DNA of 12,163 nt, taken from contig CALCEK010000017.1 of the NCBI GenBank assembly GCA_937900125.1, forward strand, positions 1 to 12,163, in the 5' to 3' direction. The stretch is from an uncultured Treponema sp. GTDB lineage: Bacteria > Spirochaetota > Spirochaetia > Treponematales > Treponemataceae. Below the pieces are notes generated by a model, which ran no database searches, was not told the origin of the DNA, and saw only the letters and a list, made by a program, of their open reading frames with translations. Below are positions 1 to 6,843 of the stretch, piece after piece (the first letter of the stretch is position 1; each line of letters opens with the position of its first letter). The position numbers and the translations under genes were made by a program.

Positions 1-485
1 CTGATAAGGTTGGAAGGGATGTTTTTTTCTTTACACAAGCACTTTTAAAAGGTGAAGAAAAAAAACGTTTTGCAGCGTTTGTATCGGGAAGGGGAGAAAG
101 TGTAATTCCTATTCCGTGTAGAGATGATTATTATGTGGTTTTACTTTTTCCACAGGTGTGTGTGTCTACAGTAGAAGCGTACAATTTGTTGGACAATAAA
201 AATGCTTTACAAAGTTTAGAAAATGTGTATAATATAACACATCTATTTGTTGAGCAATACAAGCAGGATGTTGCGAAATGGAAATTTCGTAACGACTTTA
301 CGATGCCGATTTGTAATCGGTATCCTGAAATACAGCAGGCACTTAAGGCTGTAAAAGCAGTAGGTGCAGATTTTGCAGATATGTCTGGTTCTGGTTCAAC
401 AGTATTTGGTATTTTTGTTGACAAAAATCAGGCAATTATGGCACAGAAAAAACTCGCCAAGAAATGGTGTGCGGTGCTTGCCTAG
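1..485 (+). CDS. ispE: 4-diphosphocytidyl-2-C-methyl-D-erythritol kinase, C-terminal part (cut by window edge)
   Basis: IspE phosphorylates the 2-hydroxyl of CDP-methylerythritol with ATP in the cytoplasmic MEP pathway to isoprenoid precursors. The reading frame is open from base 3 with no start in view, so about 160 C-terminal residues are present and the gene begins upstream; an internal ATG at 135 is not the start. Visible signatures are the segment DKVGRDVFFF at the left edge, the family pattern SGRGE followed by an IPIP stretch (about bases 87-119), and the GHMP-kinase glycine motif MSGSGSTVF encoded at 381-407, which closes the ATP/substrate site near the C-terminus. The length from that motif to the stop fits the family. 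spoVG follows after 27 bases on the same strand, so the two are probably co-transcribed. The identification as a GHMP kinase is secure; IspE rather than another GHMP kinase rests on the motif spacing and the spoVG neighbour. Confidence 0.9.
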   Translation, partial: DKVGRDVFFFTQALLKGEEKKRFAAFVSGRGESVIPIPCRDDYYVVLLFPQVCVSTVEAYNLLDNKNALQSLENVYNITHLFVEQYKQDVAKWKFRNDFTMPICNRYPEIQQALKAVKAVGADFADMSGSGSTVFGIFVDKNQAIMAQKKLAKKWCAVLA

Positions 486-512
486 TGCAATAGGTCTTAA
501 GGAGGTGCTGAT

Positions 513-800
513 ATGCAGGTAACAGAAGTTCGGATTCGTAAAGTAGAAGACGAAGGAAAATTAAAAGCATACGTGACTGTTACTTTTGATGGTTGCTTTG
601 TAGTTCATAATGTAAAAATTATAGAAGGAAAAACTGGTCTGTTTATTGCAATGCCTAGTAGAAAGACCGCTACAGGCGAGTATAAGGATGTGGCACATCC
701 AATTAGTGTTGAATTCCGCACGATTTTGCAGGATACAATATTAAATGAATATAATGCAGGTCATGTTGAAAAAGAGACTGTAGATGCTAATGGCGATTAG
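513..800 (+). CDS. spoVG: SpoVG family regulatory protein
   Basis: A 95-residue protein matching SpoVG along its full length. It starts MQVTEVRIRKV, has the central strand-rich core with FVVHNVKIIEG, and carries the hallmark FIAMPSRK segment (about residues 45-52), followed by a Pro-Ile-containing segment and a short acidic tail. SpoVG proteins are small cytoplasmic nucleic-acid-binding regulators; in Bacillus the protein affects septation and sporulation, and in Borrelia it binds DNA and RNA. Sporulation is not expected here, so a general regulatory role is the safer inference. The start is fixed by a very strong Shine-Dalgarno sequence, AAGGAGGTG at 499-507, five bases before the ATG. This suggests high translation. 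It sits between ispE and a tRNA gene, an order reminiscent of the Bacillus ispE-spoVG-ctc neighbourhood. Confidence 0.95.
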   Translation: MQVTEVRIRKVEDEGKLKAYVTVTFDGCFVVHNVKIIEGKTGLFIAMPSRKTATGEYKDVAHPISVEFRTILQDTILNEYNAGHVEKETVDANGD

Positions 801-822
801 GCTTTAGCTTTTACATATATTT

Positions 823-895
823 TGGGACGTCGTCAAGTGGTAAGACAACGGCTTTTGGTGCCGTCATTCCGCTGGTTCGAATCCAGCCGTCCCAG
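823..895 (+). tRNA. tRNA-Gln (anticodon UUG)
   Basis: A complete 73-base cloverleaf can be folded by hand. The acceptor stem TGGGACG (823-829) pairs with CGTCCCA (888-894), with discriminator G895. The D-stem GTC (832-834) pairs with GAC (844-846). The anticodon stem ACGGC (848-852) pairs with GCCGT (860-864) around a seven-base loop with anticodon TTG at 855-857. The T-stem GCTGG (871-875) pairs with CCAGC (883-887) around TTCGAAT. The anticodon reads CAA and, by wobble, CAG, giving glutamine. The CCA end is not encoded, so it must be added by nucleotidyltransferase. It lies 22 bases after spoVG and 42 before rplY on the same strand, so it is probably processed from a shared transcript. Confidence 0.97.
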
Positions 896-937
896 CTATC
901 CATTCAATTTTGAGATTTTAAAAGGAGTTCTTTAAAA

Positions 938-1492
938 ATGGAACAATTCACAATTACTGCTCATGTACGCAAAGAAAGTGGCAAACGTATTGCAAAAGAT
1001 TTGCGTGCTAAAGGACGTATTCCTGCTGTTGCATATAATGAAAAAGGCGAATCAACTATGTTAGATGTTGACGCTTCTGAATTTTCAAAGGTATGGCGCA
1101 CAATTACACGCACAACTTTAGTCAATTTGAATATTGATGGTCAAGATAATATGGCATATATCAAAGATACAGAATATGACATTAAAACTGACAAAAATCT
1201 TCACGCTGATTTTTATATTGTAAGTGGAACAAAACCACTCGTTGCAAAATATAAGTTGCATTATTTAGGAACTGCCGCTGGTGTGTTAAAGGGTGGCTTT
1301 ATGGTAAAGCACATTCCTGAAATTAAAGTTAAGGCTCTCCCTAAAGATTTGCCAGAAAGCGTAAATGTTGATGTTTCTAAAGCAGAAATTGGTGGAAAAA
1401 TTACAGTTGACGATTTAAATCTGGGAGAAAATGTAACAATTCTTACAAAGCCCGATTCTTTGATTATTAGTATTGCACCTCCTAAAAAATAA
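938..1492 (+). CDS. rplY: 50S ribosomal protein L25, long (Ctc/TL5) form
   Basis: L25 binds 5S rRNA on the large ribosomal subunit. The 184-residue product has the two-domain layout of the Ctc/TL5 form. The N-terminal L25 domain (about residues 4-95) has the typical KESGKRIAKDLRAKGRIPAVAYN segment followed by LDVDASEFSKV and ends with an HADF motif (HVDF in most relatives). A C-terminal beta domain (about 98-180) contains GVLKGGFMVKHI and VDVSKAEIGGKITVDDL. It ends in a short PPKK tail without the long acidic extension some relatives carry. The start is supported by AAAGGAG at 921-927, ten bases upstream. The gene follows tRNA-Gln and ends in a strong intrinsic terminator. The gene pth, commonly found next to ctc, is not here; tilS is the next gene. 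Confidence 0.95.
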   Translation: MEQFTITAHVRKESGKRIAKDLRAKGRIPAVAYNEKGESTMLDVDASEFSKVWRTITRTTLVNLNIDGQDNMAYIKDTEYDIKTDKNLHADFYIVSGTKPLVAKYKLHYLGTAAGVLKGGFMVKHIPEIKVKALPKDLPESVNVDVSKAEIGGKITVDDLNLGENVTILTKPDSLIISIAPPKK

Positions 1493-1503
1493 TTTATCTT
1501 TTT

Positions 1504-1529
1504 AATCCCTCAAGTTTGAGGGATTTTTT
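1504..1529 (+). terminator. Rho-independent terminator after rplY
   Basis: AATCCCTCAA (1504-1513) pairs with TTGAGGGATT (1516-1525), giving an 8-10 bp stem with a tiny loop, and it runs straight into six T residues (1524-1529). It begins 12 bases after the rplY stop codon. It should separate the ispE-spoVG-tRNA-rplY transcript from tilS. The stem is also nearly symmetric, but only the plus strand has a useful T-tract. Confidence 0.9.
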
Positions 1530-1588
1530 ATTTGTGCTGAGGAACGAATTTTCCTTTTTACCGAAAGACATTTTAAGTAGTTTCTGAT

Positions 1589-2977
1589 ATGGATTCTAAA
1601 AAGCAAATTTGTGATTTTGAAAAAGAAGTTTTTGCTAATTTGACAAATTTTGGCTTTTTACTTGATGAGCGGCAGTTGGGCGTTGCTGTAAGTGGTGGCG
1701 CGGATTCTGTTTCTTTGCTTATTTCTTTAATTCATTTGTTTTCTTCAAAAAAAATTTATGCAATAACTATTAATCACAATATTCGGAAGGCTGAAGAAAC
1801 GGAAGGAGACGCGCTTTTTGTTGAAGCCCTTTGTAAAACGCACAATGTAGATTATTTTCGATACGATATTCCTAGAGGCGAGGTTTTTAGCTATGCCGAC
1901 AAAAATGATTGTGGAATAGAAGCGGCCGCGCGTGATTTGCGTTACAATGTTTTTAAGACTATTTACATAGAAAAAAAATTGTCTGGAATTTGCCTTGCCC
2001 ACAATAAAAATGACCAGATTGAAACAATCTTAATGCGTTTTTTTTCTGGTGGTAGCGTTGATTCCCTTTCAGGAATTTCTGGTAAAAGAGATTTTTACTT
2101 TAGACCGCTTCTTTCAATTTCACGGGATAGAATCGAATCGTATCTAAGTTCACAAAAAATTCAATGGCGAACAGATTCTACTAACGAAGACACCGCATTT
2201 TTTAGGAATCGAATACGCAAAAGAATTATTCCTTTTTTAAATTCGGAAATTCCTGGGTGGCAAAACGCTATTCTTAATTTAAGCTTAAAAAATTCATCTG
2301 ATTCTGAAGTGCTTGAATGTATAACACAAAAAAGTCTTTTAGAGCTTGATTTTTTGTTGAGCAAAGAAGAAGTTTCGTTTTTAGAAGAGAAATTTTTTTT
2401 GTTACCAAAAGCTATCCGCAGAAGAATTATTTATAAAGCAGCAGACGCTTTGCTTATAAAGGGGCGACTTCCTTTTACTTTTGTTGATTCTGTTTGTGAA
2501 AAAAAAATCGTTGGAACAAAAGAAGCCTGTGGAATAGAAATTTTTTGCAAAGAAACGCGAGTTTTTGTCCGAAAAAAAATAATAATGGCGACAGAAAGCG
2601 GTTTTTCCGTTATAATAGAAAGGAATGGGGCTGTAGAAACGGAATTTGCAAATTTTTCCGTAACATATTTTGAAAATTTTTCTGAAATGGGAAATGGAAT
2701 GTTTTTTGAAACGATTATTTCTGGCGAAAAAAAAGAATTGTTTGTTCCAAAATTACAATTTCCGTTTATTTTAAGAAATTATCAAATTGCAGACACAGTT
2801 CTTTCGTCAAATGGAACAGAAAAATCTGTTTCTAAAATTTTTGAATCTTGGAAATGCGGAAAAAATCGTGCCTTAATTCCTGTGATTCAAGAAATGCACT
2901 CTCCGCTTGGACAAATTGTTTGTTTGTGGGGGAGTCTGTTCGGATTTCCAAATTGGATTGTTAAGGAAAACTCTTAA
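1589..2977 (+). CDS. tilS: tRNA(Ile)-lysidine synthase
   Basis: TilS uses ATP and lysine to convert C34 of the minor tRNA-Ile (CAU) to lysidine, so that it reads AUA and accepts isoleucine. This is essential where AUA codons are used, as in this AT-rich genome. The 462-residue protein has the PP-loop SGGADS at residues 35-40, NHNIR at 62-66, EAAARDLRY at 111-119 and AHNKNDQIET at 137-146. After these come the FRPLL and WRTDSTNED segments typical of TilS (about 170-205). The C-terminal part ends in a TilS-C-like domain (about 385-460) with LRNYQIADTV and a closing WGSLFGFP. In the AHxxxD motif the usual AHHxDD reads AHNKND, an oddity. No strong ribosome binding site is present; a weak AAGTAG lies at 1575-1580. 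No clear promoter is visible between the rplY terminator and this gene. Confidence 0.93.
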   Translation: MDSKKQICDFEKEVFANLTNFGFLLDERQLGVAVSGGADSVSLLISLIHLFSSKKIYAITINHNIRKAEETEGDALFVEALCKTHNVDYFRYDIPRGEVFSYADKNDCGIEAAARDLRYNVFKTIYIEKKLSGICLAHNKNDQIETILMRFFSGGSVDSLSGISGKRDFYFRPLLSISRDRIESYLSSQKIQWRTDSTNEDTAFFRNRIRKRIIPFLNSEIPGWQNAILNLSLKNSSDSEVLECITQKSLLELDFLLSKEEVSFLEEKFFLLPKAIRRRIIYKAADALLIKGRLPFTFVDSVCEKKIVGTKEACGIEIFCKETRVFVRKKIIMATESGFSVIIERNGAVETEFANFSVTYFENFSEMGNGMFFETIISGEKKELFVPKLQFPFILRNYQIADTVLSSNGTEKSVSKIFESWKCGKNRALIPVIQEMHSPLGQIVCLWGSLFGFPNWIVKENS

Positions 2978-3045
2978 AAAGTCAACAAAACTGATTTTTT
3001 AAGATTCCTTTAAGGCTAAAATTTAAATTGTAAGGATTTTACAAA

Positions 3046-5154
3046 ATGAAAAAGAAATTTCTTGTATTTTTTTTACTTGTTTCTTTTGCAAATATAGTTT
3101 TTGCTCAAAGAACAAAATATAACGCAAATCGTGTAGCCGCATTAAATTGTTTGGCGCAGGCAAAAAACTATGCAAAACAAGATAATTGGCAGGCTGTTTT
3201 TTCAGAAACTCAGTTAGGACTTGCCTATGATGACGAAATTTCTGATTTGTGGTTTATGAAATCGCTTGCAAATGAAAAAGTGGGCGGCTTTCGTTTTGAA
3301 TCGCTTGAAGATGTTGAACGCGCAATCGATTTGGCTTCTTGGTTTGACTATCACCGAGATGAAGCGAGAATTTTGTATGCTGATTTGCTTTCTGAAACTT
3401 GCCATTTACAAGAGGCGCAAAACGTTTTAGACGCAAAACCACAAATTAAGTCTGCGGATGCGGATTTTATTCGGGCAAAGGTTTTTTATCGGCAAGGAAC
3501 AGCATCTAGTCGCAGTCGCGCACGGGCAATCCTTGAAAAAGCGCGAAAACTTTATCCAAAAGATGTGCGTTTTGCTTCACTTTTTTTTGCTTTTGAAAAT
3601 CCTTCATCACTAGATGGAAGTGCAAAACGACTTTCTGCAAATTATTTAAGATTAGTTCAAGACATTCAAGTTCAAGGAACAAGTGATTTTTTTGAATTAG
3701 AGTTTTTTTCTATTGATTTTGCGGATTCTAGGGAGCGCGAATATATGCTCCGCAGCCTTAAAAGTCGCAATGCAGAACACCCTTTGTATGCGCGTTTAGC
3801 TTTAGAGGCGGGGCTTTTGTCGCAGGAAGAAGCCTTTGATTATTTTACAGCTTTTGCGGACAGTCAAATTGGATATAAATTTTTAGCCGATTTGATTCCC
3901 TATTTTACGGAAGAAAATGTTTTGTCTAAGGTAAAAGATTATTTTTCTTCATATAATGGAGAACTTTGCCTTGATTTGAACAATGACCACATTGTAGATT
4001 TCTTTGTACAATATAAAGATGGGCGACCTAGCTACATTCGTTATGAAGCTTTTCAAGACGGCAGGGATTTTTGGAATTGCACTTGCGATTTTGGAACTCC
4101 AATTTCAGCTAATTTTAAGCAACAAAAAATTGATGTTGAATGGGCGGAATTTCCAGAATTAAAAAACGTGGTGTTCAAAGACCGATTTGAAGATTTTGAG
4201 GAGAAGTTGCTTTTAATACCGCATGAAAAAGTCTGGTCTCCCATTCGCATAGAAAAAGAACCTGTTTTGTTTAACACCATTGGTTTGGAATTCCTTTTTC
4301 CAGTCATAAATGAATCTGAAATTCCATTGACACGGGAAAATTTGCTTTCTAGCACTTCGTCAGTGATTGTTCCCTCAACAGAGCGCGAAAATGCTTCCAT
4401 AGAAATTCATTTTATTGACGGCGAAATGTATTCTGCGGATTATAAAACTGGCACTGTACTTTTTGCAAAAGCCGAGTTTGAAAATGGTTTGCCGTCATTG
4501 CGACTTGTAGATGCAAACGGCGATGGCATTTTTGAAACAACAGAATTCTATTCAAAATACGAGGACTCTACAAATGTAGAGGTAAATAGCGAGGAAGAAA
4601 AAACTCTTATGGCTAGACTTTTTGGTATCGAGTCGGAAAGTGCGCCATTTTACCTTAGAATGATTCAAGTTGACAATACTGGCGATTCTGTGCCTGATTA
4701 TGCGGAGGAATATTTTGCTGATGGGGGAAAAATTGCTTCTTGGGATACTGACGGCGATGGAAAATGGAATATCCGCGCTGTAACATATTCTCGAAAAAAA
4801 GATTCTGAGGGGAATTTTTTGCCACGAATTCAAGAATCGATTTTTTATGATTCTTTTGCTGACAGGCATATTACGATTCAATTTGAAGATTCAAAACCAA
4901 AAAGTGTAACTTTAAATGACAAAGTTTCAAAAGTCATTCAGGACAAAAATTTTACTTCGCTTTATTGGTTAAATACCGAAGGTTCTACATCTCTTGCAAA
5001 AGATATTATAAAAACGCTTACTGATGAAAATAAAAATGCGGTGAGCATGATTGTTCAAAATGAAAAAGAACGTGCGCTTTCAATAAAAATTGACGATTTT
5101 TTTTATGCACTTTTAATACGCGATTACGATTATGGTACTGCTGATGAAAAATAA
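3046..5154 (+). CDS. Exported TPR-like protein with four EF-hand-like Asp loops, function unknown
   Basis: I do not recognise a named family. The 702-residue product starts with a clear signal peptide (KKK, then a hydrophobic stretch to residue 19) with a likely cleavage after VFA at residue 20, so it should be periplasmic or surface-associated. Residues about 28-200 are Ala/Leu-rich helical pairs resembling TPR repeats. The second half contains four loops with the spacing of EF-hand calcium sites: D310-N312-D314-D318, D489-N491-D493-G494-E497-E500, D543-T545-D547-D551-E554 and D567-D569-D571-G572-N575. The second has the full EF-loop set including Glu at position 12. Flanking EF helices are not obvious, so a dockerin-like or calcium-loop beta structure is as likely as true EF hands. 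The start has AAGGA at 3032-3036, nine bases upstream. The 3' end overlaps the downstream protease gene by 11 bases, suggesting translational coupling. Confidence 0.85.
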   Translation: MKKKFLVFFLLVSFANIVFAQRTKYNANRVAALNCLAQAKNYAKQDNWQAVFSETQLGLAYDDEISDLWFMKSLANEKVGGFRFESLEDVERAIDLASWFDYHRDEARILYADLLSETCHLQEAQNVLDAKPQIKSADADFIRAKVFYRQGTASSRSRARAILEKARKLYPKDVRFASLFFAFENPSSLDGSAKRLSANYLRLVQDIQVQGTSDFFELEFFSIDFADSREREYMLRSLKSRNAEHPLYARLALEAGLLSQEEAFDYFTAFADSQIGYKFLADLIPYFTEENVLSKVKDYFSSYNGELCLDLNNDHIVDFFVQYKDGRPSYIRYEAFQDGRDFWNCTCDFGTPISANFKQQKIDVEWAEFPELKNVVFKDRFEDFEEKLLLIPHEKVWSPIRIEKEPVLFNTIGLEFLFPVINESEIPLTRENLLSSTSSVIVPSTERENASIEIHFIDGEMYSADYKTGTVLFAKAEFENGLPSLRLVDANGDGIFETTEFYSKYEDSTNVEVNSEEEKTLMARLFGIESESAPFYLRMIQVDNTGDSVPDYAEEYFADGGKIASWDTDGDGKWNIRAVTYSRKKDSEGNFLPRIQESIFYDSFADRHITIQFEDSKPKSVTLNDKVSKVIQDKNFTSLYWLNTEGSTSLAKDIIKTLTDENKNAVSMIVQNEKERALSIKIDDFFYALLIRDYDYGTADEK

Positions 5155-6790
5155 ATTTTTTCTACTTTTTTGTTTTTCGCTACTGCTTTTTTCGTGTAAA
5201 ACGAGTGACAAAGATGAGCAAACAAAAATTATTGACTATACAGATGAACAGGTTGTTCTTGATACGATTAAAGAAATCCGCACATTAAGCGAAAGTAAGC
5301 CGATTCGCGCATTTTATCGCGCTGAACTTTTAAAATTAAATGTTCAAGAAAATGCAGAAGTTGTTGCCCTTTTTGAAGAATGTAAATCGCTCCTCGTAGA
5401 AAACTTTAAACAATCTGAAAAAGATGGCGATTTTTTGTCTGCGTTGCGCATTTTTGATTCTTACAATGCAATAACAAAAAGTTCAGAAATTGATTTTGCT
5501 ACAAAACGAGAAAATCTTGTTAGCGAAATAAAAATGCCACTCGAATCGTCAAACAAAAACTCTGATTTAAGTTTAAATTCAGAAAATTTTGCAGATTTTG
5601 TGAGTGGCACTGTAACAGTCCTTGTTGACCTCGGAATCAAAGTGCAAAATGGTGTGGGCAGACAAGAAACCATGCTTGGAAGTGGATTTTTTATTTCTAA
5701 AAATGGCTACATTGTTACAAATCATCACGTAATTGCATCTTGTGTTGACCCAAGTTATGAAGGTTTTGCGCGATTGTACATAAAACTTTCTAACGACAGT
5801 GAAAATCGAATCCCCGCACGTGTTGTGGGCTATGATAGCACAATAGATTTGGCACTTTTAAAGACGGAAGTTGACGCGCCTTACGTTTTTTCTTTAGGTT
5901 CAAGTTCTGAACTTGCGGTTGGAGATACGGTTTATGCAATAGGTTCGCCTGTGGGACTTGAACGAACGCTTACGCGCGGAATTGTTTCTACGACTGACCG
6001 CGGCGATTTGATGTCGCTCGGAAAAGTGTTTCAAATTGACGCAGCTGTAAATAGCGGAAACTCTGGCGGTCCGCTTATAGATAGCTCTGGTCGGGTTCAA
6101 GCTGTGGTGTATGCGGGTGTTTTAAATTATCAGGGATTAAATTTTGCGATTCCTGTAGAATATCTTAAAAATGAATTATATATGTTGTATTCTGGCGGAG
6201 AGAGAAAACATCCATGGATTGGCATTTATGGAAAAACAAATAAAAATTACAATAAAGCAAATGGTCTTGTTGTTCACTATGTAATGCCAGGAAGTGCAGC
6301 TTTTTTGTCGGGAATAAAAAGTGGTGATGTACTTGTGAGCGTAAATGGTACACAAATTTACACGGCAGAAGATTTTCATCTTCTTTTTATGCAATTTCAG
6401 ACTGATTCAATAATAAATGTTGGCATTTTAGATGAAAATGAAAACGTAAAAGAAGTGCCTTTGTATTTAGACAATCGTCCTTCAAATCCAGGCTATGAAA
6501 TGTATCGGCGGGATTTACTAGAAAATGCTTTGCTCCCGATTTTTGGAATGGAATTGCTCCATGCTTCAACTTTATCAAAAAATGATTATGTAATTTCAAA
6601 AATAATAAAAGGTTCTGCGGCTGACGAAAGCGGTTTTAGCGAGGGAGACCCAGTTAAGATAATCAATGTGGAAGTCAACAAAGAAAAAACGGCTTTGTTT
6701 ATGACGCTTTTTGCAAAAAAACGAAAAAATAGTTTTCTTGACGTAGGACTATCTATTGCTTGTCCGCTTGATTCAGAGTATTATTTTTAA
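5144..6790 (+). CDS. HtrA/Deg-family trypsin-like serine protease lipoprotein with two PDZ domains
   Basis: A periplasm-facing protease or chaperone predicted to degrade misfolded envelope proteins. The ATG at 5144 (548 residues) is preferred over the ATG at 5132, because it puts a two-Lys N-terminus directly before the hydrophobic core and a lipobox LFSC, with the lipidated cysteine at residue 18. A helical segment (about 20-140) precedes the protease domain (about 150-350). The catalytic triad appears intact: His195 in TNHHVI, Asp235 in DLALL, Ser307 in GNSGGP. Two PDZ domains follow (about 370-450 and 475-548), with the substrate-binding GLVVHYV and YVISKII strands, as in DegP/DegQ. The gene overlaps the upstream TPR-like gene by 11 bases and has no good ribosome binding site of its own, pointing to coupled translation. 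lepA follows after 53 bases. The family is certain; which Deg paralogue it matches is not. Confidence 0.92.
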   Translation: MKNKFFLLFCFSLLLFSCKTSDKDEQTKIIDYTDEQVVLDTIKEIRTLSESKPIRAFYRAELLKLNVQENAEVVALFEECKSLLVENFKQSEKDGDFLSALRIFDSYNAITKSSEIDFATKRENLVSEIKMPLESSNKNSDLSLNSENFADFVSGTVTVLVDLGIKVQNGVGRQETMLGSGFFISKNGYIVTNHHVIASCVDPSYEGFARLYIKLSNDSENRIPARVVGYDSTIDLALLKTEVDAPYVFSLGSSSELAVGDTVYAIGSPVGLERTLTRGIVSTTDRGDLMSLGKVFQIDAAVNSGNSGGPLIDSSGRVQAVVYAGVLNYQGLNFAIPVEYLKNELYMLYSGGERKHPWIGIYGKTNKNYNKANGLVVHYVMPGSAAFLSGIKSGDVLVSVNGTQIYTAEDFHLLFMQFQTDSIINVGILDENENVKEVPLYLDNRPSNPGYEMYRRDLLENALLPIFGMELLHASTLSKNDYVISKIIKGSAADESGFSEGDPVKIINVEVNKEKTALFMTLFAKKRKNSFLDVGLSIACPLDSEYYF

Positions 6791-6843
6791 GGATTTTTTA
6801 AGATTTTGCCAATGTTACGGCTGAAACAAAATTAGAGGGATTT

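Noticed and set aside
726..755. Possible promoter inside spoVG: TTGCAG, 18-base spacer, perfect TATAAT, which could serve tRNA-Gln and rplY
   Set aside because: The -35 box is poor, and TATAAT arises from the in-frame codons GAA TAT AAT in an AT-rich gene. There is no independent support, so it is not listed as a feature.
1971..2046. Runs of eight A or eight T within tilS as possible slippage or phase-variation sites
   Set aside because: Such runs are common throughout this AT-rich segment, the frame is intact, and TilS is normally essential, so phase variation is unlikely.
6806..6834. TTGCCA, 17-base spacer, AAATTA upstream of lepA as a possible promoter
   Set aside because: The -10 match is poor and runs into the ribosome binding site, leaving no room for a leader.
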